64,000 nt of DNA from Alphaproteobacteria bacterium (GTDB lineage Bacteria > Pseudomonadota > Alphaproteobacteria > SMXQ01): contig JAURLI010000015.1 of the NCBI GenBank assembly GCA_030831315.1, forward strand, positions 1-64,000. Direction: 5' to 3'. Both the position numbers and the translations under genes were made by a program. The notes beneath the pieces were generated by a model. The model did no database searches. It saw nothing but the letters and a program-made list of their open reading frames with translations, and was not told the origin of the DNA. Position 1 is the first letter of the stretch. Each line of letters begins with the position of its first letter. This document shows, piece after piece, positions 9,459-19,550 of the stretch.

Positions 9459-9980
9459 TCAGCGGAAGTAGGCGCCCGGCTTGAACACGCAGGGGATCGC
9501 GTTGTTTTCCTTCGAATTGCCGACGAGCGGCGAGCCGTCCTTCAGCACCCGGCCATAGGGGCTTTTCGACGCATCGACGGTGGCGCCGACGCGGATCATC
9601 ACCAGGTTGTCGCAATCGACCGCGGTGAAGGTGTAGAGGCAGTTGCGCGGCAGCATGATGCCTTGGTGCTTCGACACCCGTGTCTTTTCGCCGTTGGGGC
9701 CGACAAATTCCGCCGTACCCGCGAGCACGATGAAGCTGTGGTCCTCGTTGGTGTGGGTGTGCAGAAGGTTTTCGCCATCATTGGGCGAATAGGCGTTGAG
9801 GAACACCGTCAGCCGGTCGGTGTGCGCCATGTAGGTGCGGTCGTTGCCCTGGGCGGGCAGCGGGCATTCCATGGTGAAGACCGTGGGCTTCTTAGCCTCG
9901 GGGTCGAAGCCGATCTTCGACATCACGCGTTCCATCGTGCCTGTCGGCTGGTCGAGAAGGTGATCCGGTGCGGTCTTCAT
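9459..9980 (-). CDS. Cupin domain-containing protein
   Basis: DGENLLHTHTNEDHSFIVLAGTAEFVGP; related to cupin at 5795. Confidence 0.8.
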   Translation of the reverse strand: MKTAPDHLLDQPTGTMERVMSKIGFDPEAKKPTVFTMECPLPAQGNDRTYMAHTDRLTVFLNAYSPNDGENLLHTHTNEDHSFIVLAGTAEFVGPNGEKTRVSKHQGIMLPRNCLYTFTAVDCDNLVMIRVGATVDASKSPYGRVLKDGSPLVGNSKENNAIPCVFKPGAYFR

Positions 9981-9999
9981 GGTCTGTCTCCCGTTGAAA

Positions 10000-10992
10000 T
10001 CATGTCCCGTCGGGCGTCTTGACGACGTTTCTGAGGGGCTTTCCGTCAAGATACCGGCGCGTATTGTCGCGAACAAGGACCGAAAGCGCCGTCCACTGGT
10101 CGTCGCCGCCCTGGCCGCCGATATGCGGTGTCATCAGGAGGTTCGGAAGCGGCCAGAAGCCGCTGTCGGCGGGCAGCGGTTCGTCCTCGTACACGTCGAG
10201 TGCCGCCCCCCGGATGCCCTTGGCCGCAAGGCAGTCGATCAGCGCGGCTTCATCCACCACCGGGCCGCGGCTGATGTTGACCAGGATGGCGGATTTTTTC
10301 ATCGCGGCCAGCTCCGCCTTGCCGATGAAGCCGCGCGTCGCATTGTCGAGCGGCATCGCCACCATCACCACGTCGGCTTCCGGCAGCACGTCGCGGATAT
10401 TTTCGCGCGCCACCACGCGGTCGATGTGTGCGCTCGCCGGTTCGGCCGCGCGCGTCACGCAGATGACATTCATGTCGAAGGCCTTGGCCTTGCGGGCGAT
10501 GTCCTGGCCGATCTTGCCCATGCCGCAGATCAGGAGCGTCGCGCCCTCGGTCACCTGGATGAAGGGAAACATTTCCTCGCGCGCCCATTCGCGCTTCGCG
10601 CGAAACGGCGCGTAGTCGTGAATGCCGCGCAGCAGGCACAGCATCAGCCCCATCGCATGGCCCGCCAGAATGCGCTGGCGCACATCGCCGATATTGGTGA
10701 CGACCACCTGCGGCGGGATGCCCGCGGCCTCGGCATGATCGGTACCGACGGTGGTGAACTGGATCCACTTCAGGTCCTTGCCGTGGGCGGCAAGGGCGGC
10801 GGCGACTTCGGGCGTAAAAAACGAATCGTTGATGTGCATGACATCGGCGCCGGGCAGCGCCGCGGCAAGTTCGTCCACGGTTTCGGGCTTCACCACCGAG
10901 ACTTCTGGAAAATCGCGCAGGAAGGCCGCATCCACCACATCGTGGTAATCACGGCAGAAACGCACGATCCTGAGCCGGGTCTTGCCCGCCAT
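10000..10992 (-). CDS. D-2-hydroxyacid dehydrogenase family protein
   Basis: LICGMGKIGQDIARKAKAFDMNVICVTR; VNISRGPVVDEAAL; MTPHIGG. Confidence 0.85.
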   Translation of the reverse strand: MAGKTRLRIVRFCRDYHDVVDAAFLRDFPEVSVVKPETVDELAAALPGADVMHINDSFFTPEVAAALAAHGKDLKWIQFTTVGTDHAEAAGIPPQVVVTNIGDVRQRILAGHAMGLMLCLLRGIHDYAPFRAKREWAREEMFPFIQVTEGATLLICGMGKIGQDIARKAKAFDMNVICVTRAAEPASAHIDRVVARENIRDVLPEADVVMVAMPLDNATRGFIGKAELAAMKKSAILVNISRGPVVDEAALIDCLAAKGIRGAALDVYEDEPLPADSGFWPLPNLLMTPHIGGQGGDDQWTALSVLVRDNTRRYLDGKPLRNVVKTPDGT

Positions 10993-11117
10993 GAACCCCT
11001 CCCTTTTGCCCGTTCGGGCCCTTCCTTTGTTGTTCCATTTCTAGGCCTTGATTAAAGTCAGATCAACGACCGGCAAGACAAGGCCGTGCACCGGCCCCAC
11101 GGGGCCACGGGGGATCC

Positions 11118-12005
11118 ATGACAGAAGGGCCACTTGCCGGAAAATTCGCCATCGTCACCGGCGCCGGGCGCGGCATGGGCCGCGCCATCGCGCTCGGCCT
11201 TGCGCGGGCGGGTGCCGCCGGGGTGTGCGTCACCTCAGGCTCCTCGCCCGATGAAATCGCCGCCACCGCAACCGATATCGACGCCATTGCCGGACGCAAG
11301 GGCACGGGCCTCGCCGTCATCGCCGACGTCGCCGACGCCATGGCCTGCGAAGATGCCGTGGCGCGCGCGGTTGCCGCCTTCGGCGCGCTGCACATCCTCG
11401 TCAACAACGCAGGCCTCGGCATGCGCAATGTCTGCGAAGGCAGCCGCGGCCCCTTCTGGGACTGCATGACGCAGGGCTGGGACCGGCTGATCGCAGTCAA
11501 CGTCAACGGCCCTTTTCACATGGCGAAGCCCGCCGTGGCGCACATGATCGCTGCCGGCTGGGGGCGCATCATCAACGTTTCCAAAAGCGTCGATTCGATG
11601 CACCAGTCGCGCAATTCCCCCTACGGCCCATCGAAGGCGGCGCTGGAGGCGATGACCATCGCCTGGGCGCAGGACCTGCTTGGCACTGGTGTGACCGCCA
11701 ACACGATCCTGCCGGGCGGGCTGACCAACACGACGTTCTCGCGGCCCACTGCCGTCGCCAATGCGCGCAAGAACAACCGCCCGGTGTATGAGCCTGAAGA
11801 CATCGCGCCGCTGGCGGTGGCACTGGCCTCCGACGCGTCCGCGAAATATTCGGGATGCCGCTTCAACGCGCGCGGCTGGCGACCCGATGTCGCAATCGAG
11901 GATGCGCTGGAAGCCTGCCGCACACCGGCGATCTTCCCCAAGCCCCGACGCAAGCGCGACCTGCTGACCGGATGGGAACCGGTATCAGGAGACGCCCCGT
12001 CATGA
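11118..12005 (+). CDS. SDR family oxidoreductase
   Basis: VTGAGRGMGRAIALGLA, VNNAG, YGPSKAALEAM. Confidence 0.85.
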   Translation: MTEGPLAGKFAIVTGAGRGMGRAIALGLARAGAAGVCVTSGSSPDEIAATATDIDAIAGRKGTGLAVIADVADAMACEDAVARAVAAFGALHILVNNAGLGMRNVCEGSRGPFWDCMTQGWDRLIAVNVNGPFHMAKPAVAHMIAAGWGRIINVSKSVDSMHQSRNSPYGPSKAALEAMTIAWAQDLLGTGVTANTILPGGLTNTTFSRPTAVANARKNNRPVYEPEDIAPLAVALASDASAKYSGCRFNARGWRPDVAIEDALEACRTPAIFPKPRRKRDLLTGWEPVSGDAPS

Positions 12006-13375
12006 GCTACGATCCGCGCGCGCCACGCAAAGCGAGCTTCGCCGAGGCCCGTCGCGCCTTCATTGAGGGCACGTACAGGCCCGGCGATTACCTCGACCGT
12101 TTTCTTGAAACCATCATCGCGCGCGAAGGCATCGTTCGCGCCTTCGCCACCCTCGACCAGTCGGGCGCGCGCGCTGCCGCGGCGGCAAGTGATGCGCGCT
12201 ATCGGGCGCGCGCGCCGCTTTCGCCCATGGACGGGCTGCCCATCGCCTTCAAGGACATCTTCGAGGTCGAGGGCCTGCCCACCACCTGGGGCATTGCCGA
12301 ACGCGGGCATGTGGCATGGCGCGACGCGGCGATCGTGCACGCCCTGCGCAAGGGTGGTGCCGTGATCGTCGGCAAAACGACCCTGCCCGAGCTTGGCTTC
12401 GGCCAGCCCCCCGCCACCTCCAACCCGTGGGACGCGGAACGCTCGGCGGGCGGATCATCGTCCGGATCGGCGGCGGCCGTCGGCGCCGGGTTCATCCCCG
12501 CCGCCATCGGCACCCAGGGCAAGGGGTCGCTGACGCGCCCCGCGAGTTTCTGCGGCGCTTATGCCTTCAAGCCCGGCCACGGCACCATCCATCGCGGCGG
12601 TGACGGCGGCGGGCAGGAAACCAACACCCATGTCGGCGTTCTGGCCCACCGGCTGGAAGACGCGTGGGAAGTGGCGCGCTACCTGTCGGAAAACCCGGGC
12701 CCGCATCCGGGCCATCGCGGCCTCGGCGGGTCGATGGCGCCGCCTGCCCCGCAGATGCCGAAAACGCTGGTGCGCATGACGCGCGCGGGCTGGCCCGCGA
12801 CCGACGAAGCAGCCCGCAAGGCCTTCGACGAGGTCTGCGCCGGGCTGGCGCTCATCGGTGTCGTGATCGAGGAAGCCGAAGACGTCGCCCCCGTGGCCGC
12901 ACTTGCCGCGGGCCTCGATCAGGCGGCGCATGCCCTTGATGTCATTTCCGACTACGAATCGCGCTGGCCGCTGCTGATGTATCTGGAGACGGAAAAATCA
13001 GCGCCCACCGGCGCCTATTCCTCCCGCGTGGTCGAGCGTGGACTGGCGCGCGACAAATGGAGCCGCGCCGAATACGAAGACGCGCTCGCGTTCCGCGACG
13101 ACTGGCGAACGAAACTCGCCGCCTGCCGCGCCGATTCCCGCTTCATCGTCTCGCCTTCGGCCACCGGCGCCGCGCCGCAAGGCACCAATGATACCGGGTC
13201 GTCGGTCTACCAGTGGGGATCGTCGCTCGCGGGCAACCCGGTCGCGAGCCTGCCGCTGATGGCCATCAACGGCCTGCCGCTCGGTCTCGAATTGCAGGGC
13301 TTCATTGGCGAGGACGCGGCATTGATGGCCGCCGCCCGTGCGCTCGACGAGGCTTTTGCCGCCGGGCGCTTCTGA
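12002..13375 (+). CDS. Amidase (amidase signature family)
   Basis: AFKDIFEVEGLPTTWG, VGKTTLPELGFG, SAGGSSSGSAAAVGAGFIPAAIGTQGKGSLTRPASFCG; ATGA overlap with upstream SDR. Confidence 0.85.
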   Translation: MSYDPRAPRKASFAEARRAFIEGTYRPGDYLDRFLETIIAREGIVRAFATLDQSGARAAAAASDARYRARAPLSPMDGLPIAFKDIFEVEGLPTTWGIAERGHVAWRDAAIVHALRKGGAVIVGKTTLPELGFGQPPATSNPWDAERSAGGSSSGSAAAVGAGFIPAAIGTQGKGSLTRPASFCGAYAFKPGHGTIHRGGDGGGQETNTHVGVLAHRLEDAWEVARYLSENPGPHPGHRGLGGSMAPPAPQMPKTLVRMTRAGWPATDEAARKAFDEVCAGLALIGVVIEEAEDVAPVAALAAGLDQAAHALDVISDYESRWPLLMYLETEKSAPTGAYSSRVVERGLARDKWSRAEYEDALAFRDDWRTKLAACRADSRFIVSPSATGAAPQGTNDTGSSVYQWGSSLAGNPVASLPLMAINGLPLGLELQGFIGEDAALMAAARALDEAFAAGRF

Positions 13376-14563
13376 CTACTCGACGAAACTTTCGAGAAGT
13401 TCCACCGGATCGCCGTAACGCGAGGCCATATCGACGACATTGGGCGATTGCAGCGCCATCAGGAAACCGTTGTCGATCAGCGTCACGTTGTCGAGCTTCA
13501 CCGTTGTATCGAAGGTGGCAAGATCCTGGTGCAGGTGTGGTTCTTCCCAATGCGGGATCATACGGCGCAGGTAATTCGACGGCTTGGTATAATTGACGCC
13601 CCAGTGCAGCGCACCCGCCGAATTGGAGCCCGCCGGATAGGCGGTAAACCGCGGCGCCTTCGGGTTATGGCCGCAGCCGAGTTCGGTCAGCTTGGCGCCC
13701 ATGATCATCTCGCGCAGGATGTCGGCATCGCGCGACTTGCCGTGGACCTTCACGACTTCGGTGTTCTTCCACTCGATGCCGATCTTCTCGGCAAAGGGCT
13801 TCGGAAAGCCGACCGCCCATTGCGGGTAGAGAATGCCTTCCATGTCGGCGACGGCGCCGGGCACGCGCTTGAAGGCCTCGCGGTCGTAGATGTTGGGGCC
13901 GTGGGCGGGCAGGTAATGGACGTAGCAGCCGGGTTCCTCGGCGATGGTCGAGCCGCGCCAACGGTTGTTGTCGAGCATGTTTGAAACCATTTCCGGCGTG
14001 AAATGGATGGTCACGTCGGAGCCGCGCGGATCGGAAAACGTCATGTCAAAGGACTTGCCGCGCGGAAACAGGGCGGCATTCGCCCGCGTGATCTCTCCGA
14101 CCAGTTCAGGCGGGAAACGGCCCTGGGGTGTGTCGAGCAGGTCGAGGTTTCGGAAATAGGTAATCTTGACCCAGCGCTGGCCCTTTTCGCGGCGCAGCTT
14201 CACGAACAGCGGCGCGTTGACCGACGCGTACCACGTGCCCATGACGAAATCGGCATCCTCGACCAGCGCCTTCGCCTCGGGCGGGCAGTCGGTCAGCTGC
14301 GTCGTCGGCGCCATGAATTCGCGCACCCGCGCCCCGCGCGATGCAGCGATGCCCGAAACCGCATCGACCACGCGCCGGTCGAGGCGCGGATCGGTCAGCA
14401 GCACGACCTTCTCGCCCGGGCGGATGGCGAACACGCGGTTCATGTTGGCGACTGCCTGGAAATGGTGGCGCAGCTTCGTCGAAGCGGTGTCCTCGACCAC
14501 CGGCATCGCCGACGCGGTGGCGGAGGCGAGGATGTCGTCGAGGCCGGGCGGCACATGGGTCAT
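13376..14563 (-). CDS. M29 aminopeptidase / NicX (2,5-dihydroxypyridine dioxygenase)-like protein
   Basis: Overall fold-like cues (LTELGCGHNPKAPRF, HWGVNYTKPSNY, HQDLATFDTTV); family assignment from recollection. Confidence 0.5.
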   Translation of the reverse strand: MTHVPPGLDDILASATASAMPVVEDTASTKLRHHFQAVANMNRVFAIRPGEKVVLLTDPRLDRRVVDAVSGIAASRGARVREFMAPTTQLTDCPPEAKALVEDADFVMGTWYASVNAPLFVKLRREKGQRWVKITYFRNLDLLDTPQGRFPPELVGEITRANAALFPRGKSFDMTFSDPRGSDVTIHFTPEMVSNMLDNNRWRGSTIAEEPGCYVHYLPAHGPNIYDREAFKRVPGAVADMEGILYPQWAVGFPKPFAEKIGIEWKNTEVVKVHGKSRDADILREMIMGAKLTELGCGHNPKAPRFTAYPAGSNSAGALHWGVNYTKPSNYLRRMIPHWEEPHLHQDLATFDTTVKLDNVTLIDNGFLMALQSPNVVDMASRYGDPVELLESFVE

Positions 14564-14626
14564 GTTTGGCTCCCCTTTTGTCTTTCGGCAATTCTCCGCC
14601 CGCCCGCAGCCCGGCGCAAGGGGGGC

Positions 14627-15538
14627 TCAGAATACGGAGAAGCCGGTCCGCGTCGTGAACAATTCGAGCGCGCGCACGCCCGCCAGCGAGTTCCCCGTCT
14701 TGTCCAGCGCCGGCGACCATGCCGCAAGGGCAAGACGGCCCGGTATGATGCCGACGATGCCGCCGCCGACACCGCTTTTCGCCGGAATGCCGATCCGGAA
14801 GGCCATGTCTCCGGCCGCATCGTAGGTGCCGCTGGTCTGCATCAGGGCATTGATGCGCTTGGCCTGCGGCGCGGAAACGACCCGCGCGCCATCGCCACCG
14901 CGGCCGCCGCGCGCAAGAAAGGCGATGGCTCGGGCAAGATCGATGCAGCTCATGGCGAGAGCACACTGGTGAAAATACAGGTCGAGCACCGTATCGACAT
15001 CACCATGAAGGTTGCTCTCGGCCTTCAGGAAGTTGGCGAGCGCGCGGTTGCGAAAACCGCTTGCCGCTTCCGAGCGGGCAACCTCCTCGTCATAGGCGAT
15101 GTCCGGGTTACCCGAAAGCTCGCGCACGAACTTGAGAAGCGTTTCCTTGGCGTATGGCCGCGCCGCCATCAGCGCGTCGGTCACGACATGGGCGCCTGCG
15201 TTGATGAACGGATTTCGCGGAATGCCTTTTTCGTATTCAAGCTGAACCAGCGAATTGAAGGCGCTGCCCGACGGCTCCTTGCCCACCCGGCGCCAGAGTT
15301 TTTCGCCGACATAGCCAAGGGCAAGGGTCAGGGTGAAAACCTGCGAGATGCTCTGGATCGAAAACGCTTCGCCCGCATCGCCCGTCGCGTAAAGCTCGCC
15401 ATCGACTGTCAGGACCGCCATGCCGAACTTGTCGCGCGGGACGGAAGCAAGCGCCGGGATATAGTCGGCGACGCGGCCGCGCACGAAAAGCGGCTGCACC
15501 TCCCGCGCTATGCCATCGATAATACGCTGGTAATCCAT
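14627..15538 (-). CDS. glsA: Glutaminase
   Basis: YIPALASVPRDKFGMAVLTVDGELYATGDAGEAFSIQSISQVFTL; GIPRNPFINAGAHVVTDAL; GVGGGIVGIIPG. Confidence 0.9.
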   Translation of the reverse strand: MDYQRIIDGIAREVQPLFVRGRVADYIPALASVPRDKFGMAVLTVDGELYATGDAGEAFSIQSISQVFTLTLALGYVGEKLWRRVGKEPSGSAFNSLVQLEYEKGIPRNPFINAGAHVVTDALMAARPYAKETLLKFVRELSGNPDIAYDEEVARSEAASGFRNRALANFLKAESNLHGDVDTVLDLYFHQCALAMSCIDLARAIAFLARGGRGGDGARVVSAPQAKRINALMQTSGTYDAAGDMAFRIGIPAKSGVGGGIVGIIPGRLALAAWSPALDKTGNSLAGVRALELFTTRTGFSVF

Positions 15539-15626
15539 GCGGTCCGGTCCTTTCATCAACGCTGACGCCGCCCGCCGCGGCCACTATTGTGTCAGAAAAC
15601 ATCACCCTCGGGGAGCGATCCTGCCA

Positions 15627-16628
15627 ATGACCCTGTTTCTCAACGAAAAACACATCACGCAGATGCACGAGGCGGGCCTCGCCACGATGGACGATTACAT
15701 CGCCGCGGTGGAAGCCGCCTACACCGATCAGGGCCGGGGCGATTTCGAAATCCTGCCGCGCACCAACTTCACCGTCGACGTGCCGGGACGCAAGCGTCCG
15801 GGTACGCTCAAGATCGGCGGCGGCTGCCTCAAGGGCGTACGGGTGATGGGTGCCTCCATGTATTCGGGCGGCTACGGCGGCATGAACCTGTGGGTGACGC
15901 TCTATGACTGCGACACCGGCAAGGTCATCGCCATCCTGCACGGCTCCGTCATCGGCAAGATGAAAACCGGCGCGACCTCTGCAATGGCGGCGAAACATCT
16001 TTCGCGCCCCGAAGCGGAGACCGTCGGCATGCTGGGCACGGCGAGCCAGGCGCGCACACAGATCCTCGGCCTTTCGCGGGTGCGCCCGATCAAGCGCCTG
16101 CGCGTGTTCAGCCCCAATGCCGAAAACCGCAAGGCTTTCGCCGACTGGGCCGGGGCCGCCATCCCGGGGCTCGATGCGATCGCCGCCGACAGCGCCGAGA
16201 CCGCCGTGCGCGATGCCGATATCGTCGTCACCGTCACCAATTCCAAGACGCCGATCCTCGAGGCCCAATGGCTCGCGCCGGGAACCCATTGCAACGTCAT
16301 CGGCGCTCATGCGCCGGGCGCGCGCGAGATCGACACGGCGACGCTCAGGCGCGGCCGGGTGATCGTCGATGATCTCGACCAGGCGTTTTACGAAAAGGGC
16401 GAAATCCTCATTCCGCTCAACGCAGGCGAGATCGAACGCGAGCACGTCCTGGGCGCAATCGGCGAGGTGATCGCGGGCAAGGTTGCGGGGCGCACCGGCG
16501 CCGATGAGATCACGATGTTCCTGTCCGGCGGTACCAGCCTCGAATACATGGGGGCCTCGGCCATGCTGGCGGCCAAGGCGAAGGCGGCGGGCATCGGCCA
16601 GGTTCTGGATTACGAGGAAAACCGCTGA
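15627..16628 (+). CDS. Ornithine cyclodeaminase / mu-crystallin family protein
   Basis: VGMLGTASQARTQILGLSRVRPIKRLRVFSPNAENRKAF; THCNVIGAHAPGAREIDT. Confidence 0.85.
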   Translation: MTLFLNEKHITQMHEAGLATMDDYIAAVEAAYTDQGRGDFEILPRTNFTVDVPGRKRPGTLKIGGGCLKGVRVMGASMYSGGYGGMNLWVTLYDCDTGKVIAILHGSVIGKMKTGATSAMAAKHLSRPEAETVGMLGTASQARTQILGLSRVRPIKRLRVFSPNAENRKAFADWAGAAIPGLDAIAADSAETAVRDADIVVTVTNSKTPILEAQWLAPGTHCNVIGAHAPGAREIDTATLRRGRVIVDDLDQAFYEKGEILIPLNAGEIEREHVLGAIGEVIAGKVAGRTGADEITMFLSGGTSLEYMGASAMLAAKAKAAGIGQVLDYEENR

Positions 16629-16694
16629 AGCGCCGCCCTTGACCGGCCTCGGCAGCGGGCGGACAATTGTTCGTTCTGCCGATGGAGGCGTCGC

Positions 16695-17480
16695 GTGCCG
16701 CGTATCTTGCGCATCTTCGTGATTGCCGCCTTTCTTGCCGGCGGGGCGTTCCCTTTTCCCTCTTTTGCCCAAGCACAATCGGGCAAGGTCGCCGTCGATC
16801 TGGAACTCATCCTCGCCGCCGACGTCTCGGGTTCGATGGACGAGGAAGAAGCGGCATTGCAGCGGCGTGGCTACCTTGATGCGCTGGCCAATCCGCGCGT
16901 GCTGCGCGCCATCCAGTCGGGACAGCACCGGCGCGTGGCGCTTCTCTATCTTGAATGGGCCGGACCGCACTGGCAGAAGGTCATCGTCAACTGGACGCTG
17001 GTGCATGATGGGCCGTCGCTGCAGGCTTTCGCTTCAGCCATCGCCGAGGAACCCGTGGTGACGGAACGGCGCACGTCGATCTCGGCCGCCATCGACTATT
17101 CCATGGCGCTATTCGCGAAAAGCCCGTTCAAGGGCACGCGGCGGGTCATCGACATTTCCGGCGACGGCCCCAACAACCGCGGCCGCTCCGTGCTGATGGC
17201 CCGCGCCGAAGCGCTGGCGCTGGGCGTCACCATCAACGGCCTGCCCATCATCAACGACCGGCCCAACCCGTGGGGCGGGCCGGGGCCGCGCAATCTCGAC
17301 ATCTATTATCAGGACAACGTCATCGGCGGGCCGGGTGCCTTCATGATCCCGGCACTCAGCTTCCAGAATTTCGGCCAGGCCATCCTCGCCAAGCTGATCC
17401 GCGAGATCGCGGGGCTTCAGGGCCCGGTGCGGGCGCAGGCCGCCGATGTCCTGAACCGCGAATCAGAGCCGGGCGGCTGA
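16695..17480 (+). CDS. DUF1194 (von Willebrand A-like) secreted protein
   Basis: Signal peptide; VDLELILAADVSGSMDEEEAALQRRGYLDAL MIDAS DxSxS; VIDISGDGPNN. Confidence 0.8.
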   Translation: MPRILRIFVIAAFLAGGAFPFPSFAQAQSGKVAVDLELILAADVSGSMDEEEAALQRRGYLDALANPRVLRAIQSGQHRRVALLYLEWAGPHWQKVIVNWTLVHDGPSLQAFASAIAEEPVVTERRTSISAAIDYSMALFAKSPFKGTRRVIDISGDGPNNRGRSVLMARAEALALGVTINGLPIINDRPNPWGGPGPRNLDIYYQDNVIGGPGAFMIPALSFQNFGQAILAKLIREIAGLQGPVRAQAADVLNRESEPGG

Positions 17481-18974
17481 TCACTTCATCGTCGGCATGA
17501 TGTAGTCGGCGCCGGCGCGGATGCTGGCGGGCCAGCGTTCGGTCACGGTCTTGAGGCGCGTGTAAAATCGCACGCCTTCCATGCCGTGGATGTGGTGATC
17601 GCCGAACAGCGAGCGCTTCCAGCCGCCGAAGCTCATGAAGGCCATCGGCACCGGGATCGGCACATTGACGCCGACCATGCCGGCGGCGACGTTCGCGGTG
17701 AAGGCGCGGGCCGCGTCGCCGTCACGGGTGAAGACGGCGGCTCCGTTGCCGAAGGGATGATCGTTGATCAGCTTCAGGCCTTCGTCGAAATCCTTCGCGC
17801 GCACCACCGACAGCACGGGGCCGAAGATTTCATCGCGGTAGATGCTCATGTCCGGGCGCACGCGGTCGAACAGGGTGGCGCCGGTGAAAAAGCCGTCTTC
17901 GAAGCCCTGCAGGACGAGGCCGCGGCCATCGACGACCAGCTCGGCACCTTCGCCCACGCCCGCCGCGATATAGCCTTCGACGCGGGCCTTATGGGCGGCG
18001 GTCACCAGCGGGCCCATTTCGGCCTCGCCATCGGTGCCGGGGCCGACGCGCAAGGCGCGCGCCTTGGGTGCAAGGCGTCTGATCAGGGCATCGCCCGCCG
18101 CGCCCACGGCGACGGCAACGGACACCGCCATGCAGCGCTCGCCCGCCGAACCATAGGCGGCGCCCATCAGCGCATCGGCGGCAAGGTCCATGTCGGCATC
18201 GGGCATCACCAGAAGATGGTTCTTGGCCCCGCCCAGCGCCTGCACGCGCTTGCCCGCAGCCGTGCCCGTGCGCCAGACATGCTCGGCCACCGGCGTCGAG
18301 CCGACGAAGCTGACCGCGCCGATTTCGGGTACTCCAAGCAGCGCATCGACGGCTTCCGCATCGCCGTTGACGACGTTGAGCACGCCCGGCGGCAGGCCCG
18401 CCTCGAATGCCAGTTCGGCGAGCCGCAGCGCCGCCGAGGGCACCTTTTCCGAAGGCTTGAGGATGAAGCAATTGCCCGCCGTCACCGCAATCGGGAACAT
18501 CCACAAGGGCACCATGACCGGAAAGTTGAACGGCGTGATGCCCGCGCAGATGCCTATGGGCTGACGCAGGGACCAGGAATCGATCTCGGTGCCGACGTTC
18601 TCGGCGAACTCGCCCTTGAGAAGATGCGGCATGCCGCAGGCGAACTCGACGACCTCGAGTCCGCGGGTGAGCGAACCCATGGCATCGGACAGCACCTTGC
18701 CGTGCTCGGCGGTGACGAGGCGCGCGATGTCGTCGGCGTGCTTTTCGATCAGTTCCTTGAAACGGAACATGACGCGCGCGCGGCGCACGGGCGGCGTCGC
18801 GGCCCAGGCGGGAAATGCCCGGACGGCCGAGGCGATTGCCGCGGCAACTTCCGTGGCGGAAGCAAGCGGAACCCGCTTCGTCGCCTGTCCCGTCGCCGGG
18901 TCGAAGACGTCGCCGAAACGGCCGGATGTCCCGGCAACGCGGGCACCGTCGATGAAATGCGCGAGATCTTGCAA
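17481..18974 (-). CDS. mmsA: CoA-acylating methylmalonate-semialdehyde dehydrogenase
   Basis: [55 protein letters not shown]; full-length ALDH. Confidence 0.88.
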   Translation of the reverse strand: MQDLAHFIDGARVAGTSGRFGDVFDPATGQATKRVPLASATEVAAAIASAVRAFPAWAATPPVRRARVMFRFKELIEKHADDIARLVTAEHGKVLSDAMGSLTRGLEVVEFACGMPHLLKGEFAENVGTEIDSWSLRQPIGICAGITPFNFPVMVPLWMFPIAVTAGNCFILKPSEKVPSAALRLAELAFEAGLPPGVLNVVNGDAEAVDALLGVPEIGAVSFVGSTPVAEHVWRTGTAAGKRVQALGGAKNHLLVMPDADMDLAADALMGAAYGSAGERCMAVSVAVAVGAAGDALIRRLAPKARALRVGPGTDGEAEMGPLVTAAHKARVEGYIAAGVGEGAELVVDGRGLVLQGFEDGFFTGATLFDRVRPDMSIYRDEIFGPVLSVVRAKDFDEGLKLINDHPFGNGAAVFTRDGDAARAFTANVAAGMVGVNVPIPVPMAFMSFGGWKRSLFGDHHIHGMEGVRFYTRLKTVTERWPASIRAGADYIMPTMK

Positions 18975-19014
18975 CAGACCTTCCCCCTGAACGTTCTTGT
19001 TCTTGGGAAGGAAA

Positions 19015-19488
19015 TTAGGCCGAAGGCGGCCGGGGGTCCAGTGGCGCCGCGAGCGCGGCGCCAGACATCAGGTGATTGAGGGCGAAGCGGCGCCAGTCGC
19101 CGTCGGGCGAGGCGCAGACGGCCTCGCCCCCCTGCGCCGAAGCCTTGTGCAGGGTTACGCCGCGAATTCGCCACAGGCGCTTGAAGGTATCGATCTCGAA
19201 GAGCGTGGACCGGTGAAAGCGCTCGACCATGCGCAGGTACATTCTGGGCCGGGCGAAAACCGTGTAAAGGATGAGACCGGCCGCGACGACACCCACCCCG
19301 TATTGCCAGCCAACACCGAAGCCGGCCGCGAGGGCCGCCGCACCGCAGCCGTAGATCCAGCGCGTCTGCTCGGCCTGCACGGCGATCGGGCTGTCGGTAT
19401 GCATCAGGCGGCGGCAGTCGAGATCGACTGTGACCTCGCCCGACCTGATGGCGCGCGACAAAGCCGAAAACAGGTCACGTTCGTCCAA
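19015..19488 (-). CDS. Hypothetical membrane protein
   Basis: 157 aa ORF with two adjacent hydrophobic segments ([35 protein letters not shown]). Confidence 0.55.
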   Translation of the reverse strand: MDERDLFSALSRAIRSGEVTVDLDCRRLMHTDSPIAVQAEQTRWIYGCGAAALAAGFGVGWQYGVGVVAAGLILYTVFARPRMYLRMVERFHRSTLFEIDTFKRLWRIRGVTLHKASAQGGEAVCASPDGDWRRFALNHLMSGAALAAPLDPRPPSA

Positions 19489-19502
19489 AATGTCTCTTTA
19501 TG

Positions 19503-19530
19503 AAAAACGCCCGGGTCGCCCCGACGGGCG
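19503..19530 (-). terminator. Intrinsic terminator for 19551..20579
   Basis: On minus strand CGCCCGTCG-GGG-CGACCCGGGCG followed by TTTTT. Confidence 0.6.
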
Positions 19531-19550
19531 GCCCGGGCCGCAGGAAAACT

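Noticed and set aside
14003-15565. 520-aa plus-strand ORF opposite M29-like and glutaminase genes
   Set aside because: Spans two real minus-strand genes and their intergenic gap; translation has no recognisable motif.
17586-19079. 497-aa plus-strand ORF opposite mmsA
   Set aside because: Mirror of the aldehyde dehydrogenase gene; no domain content.
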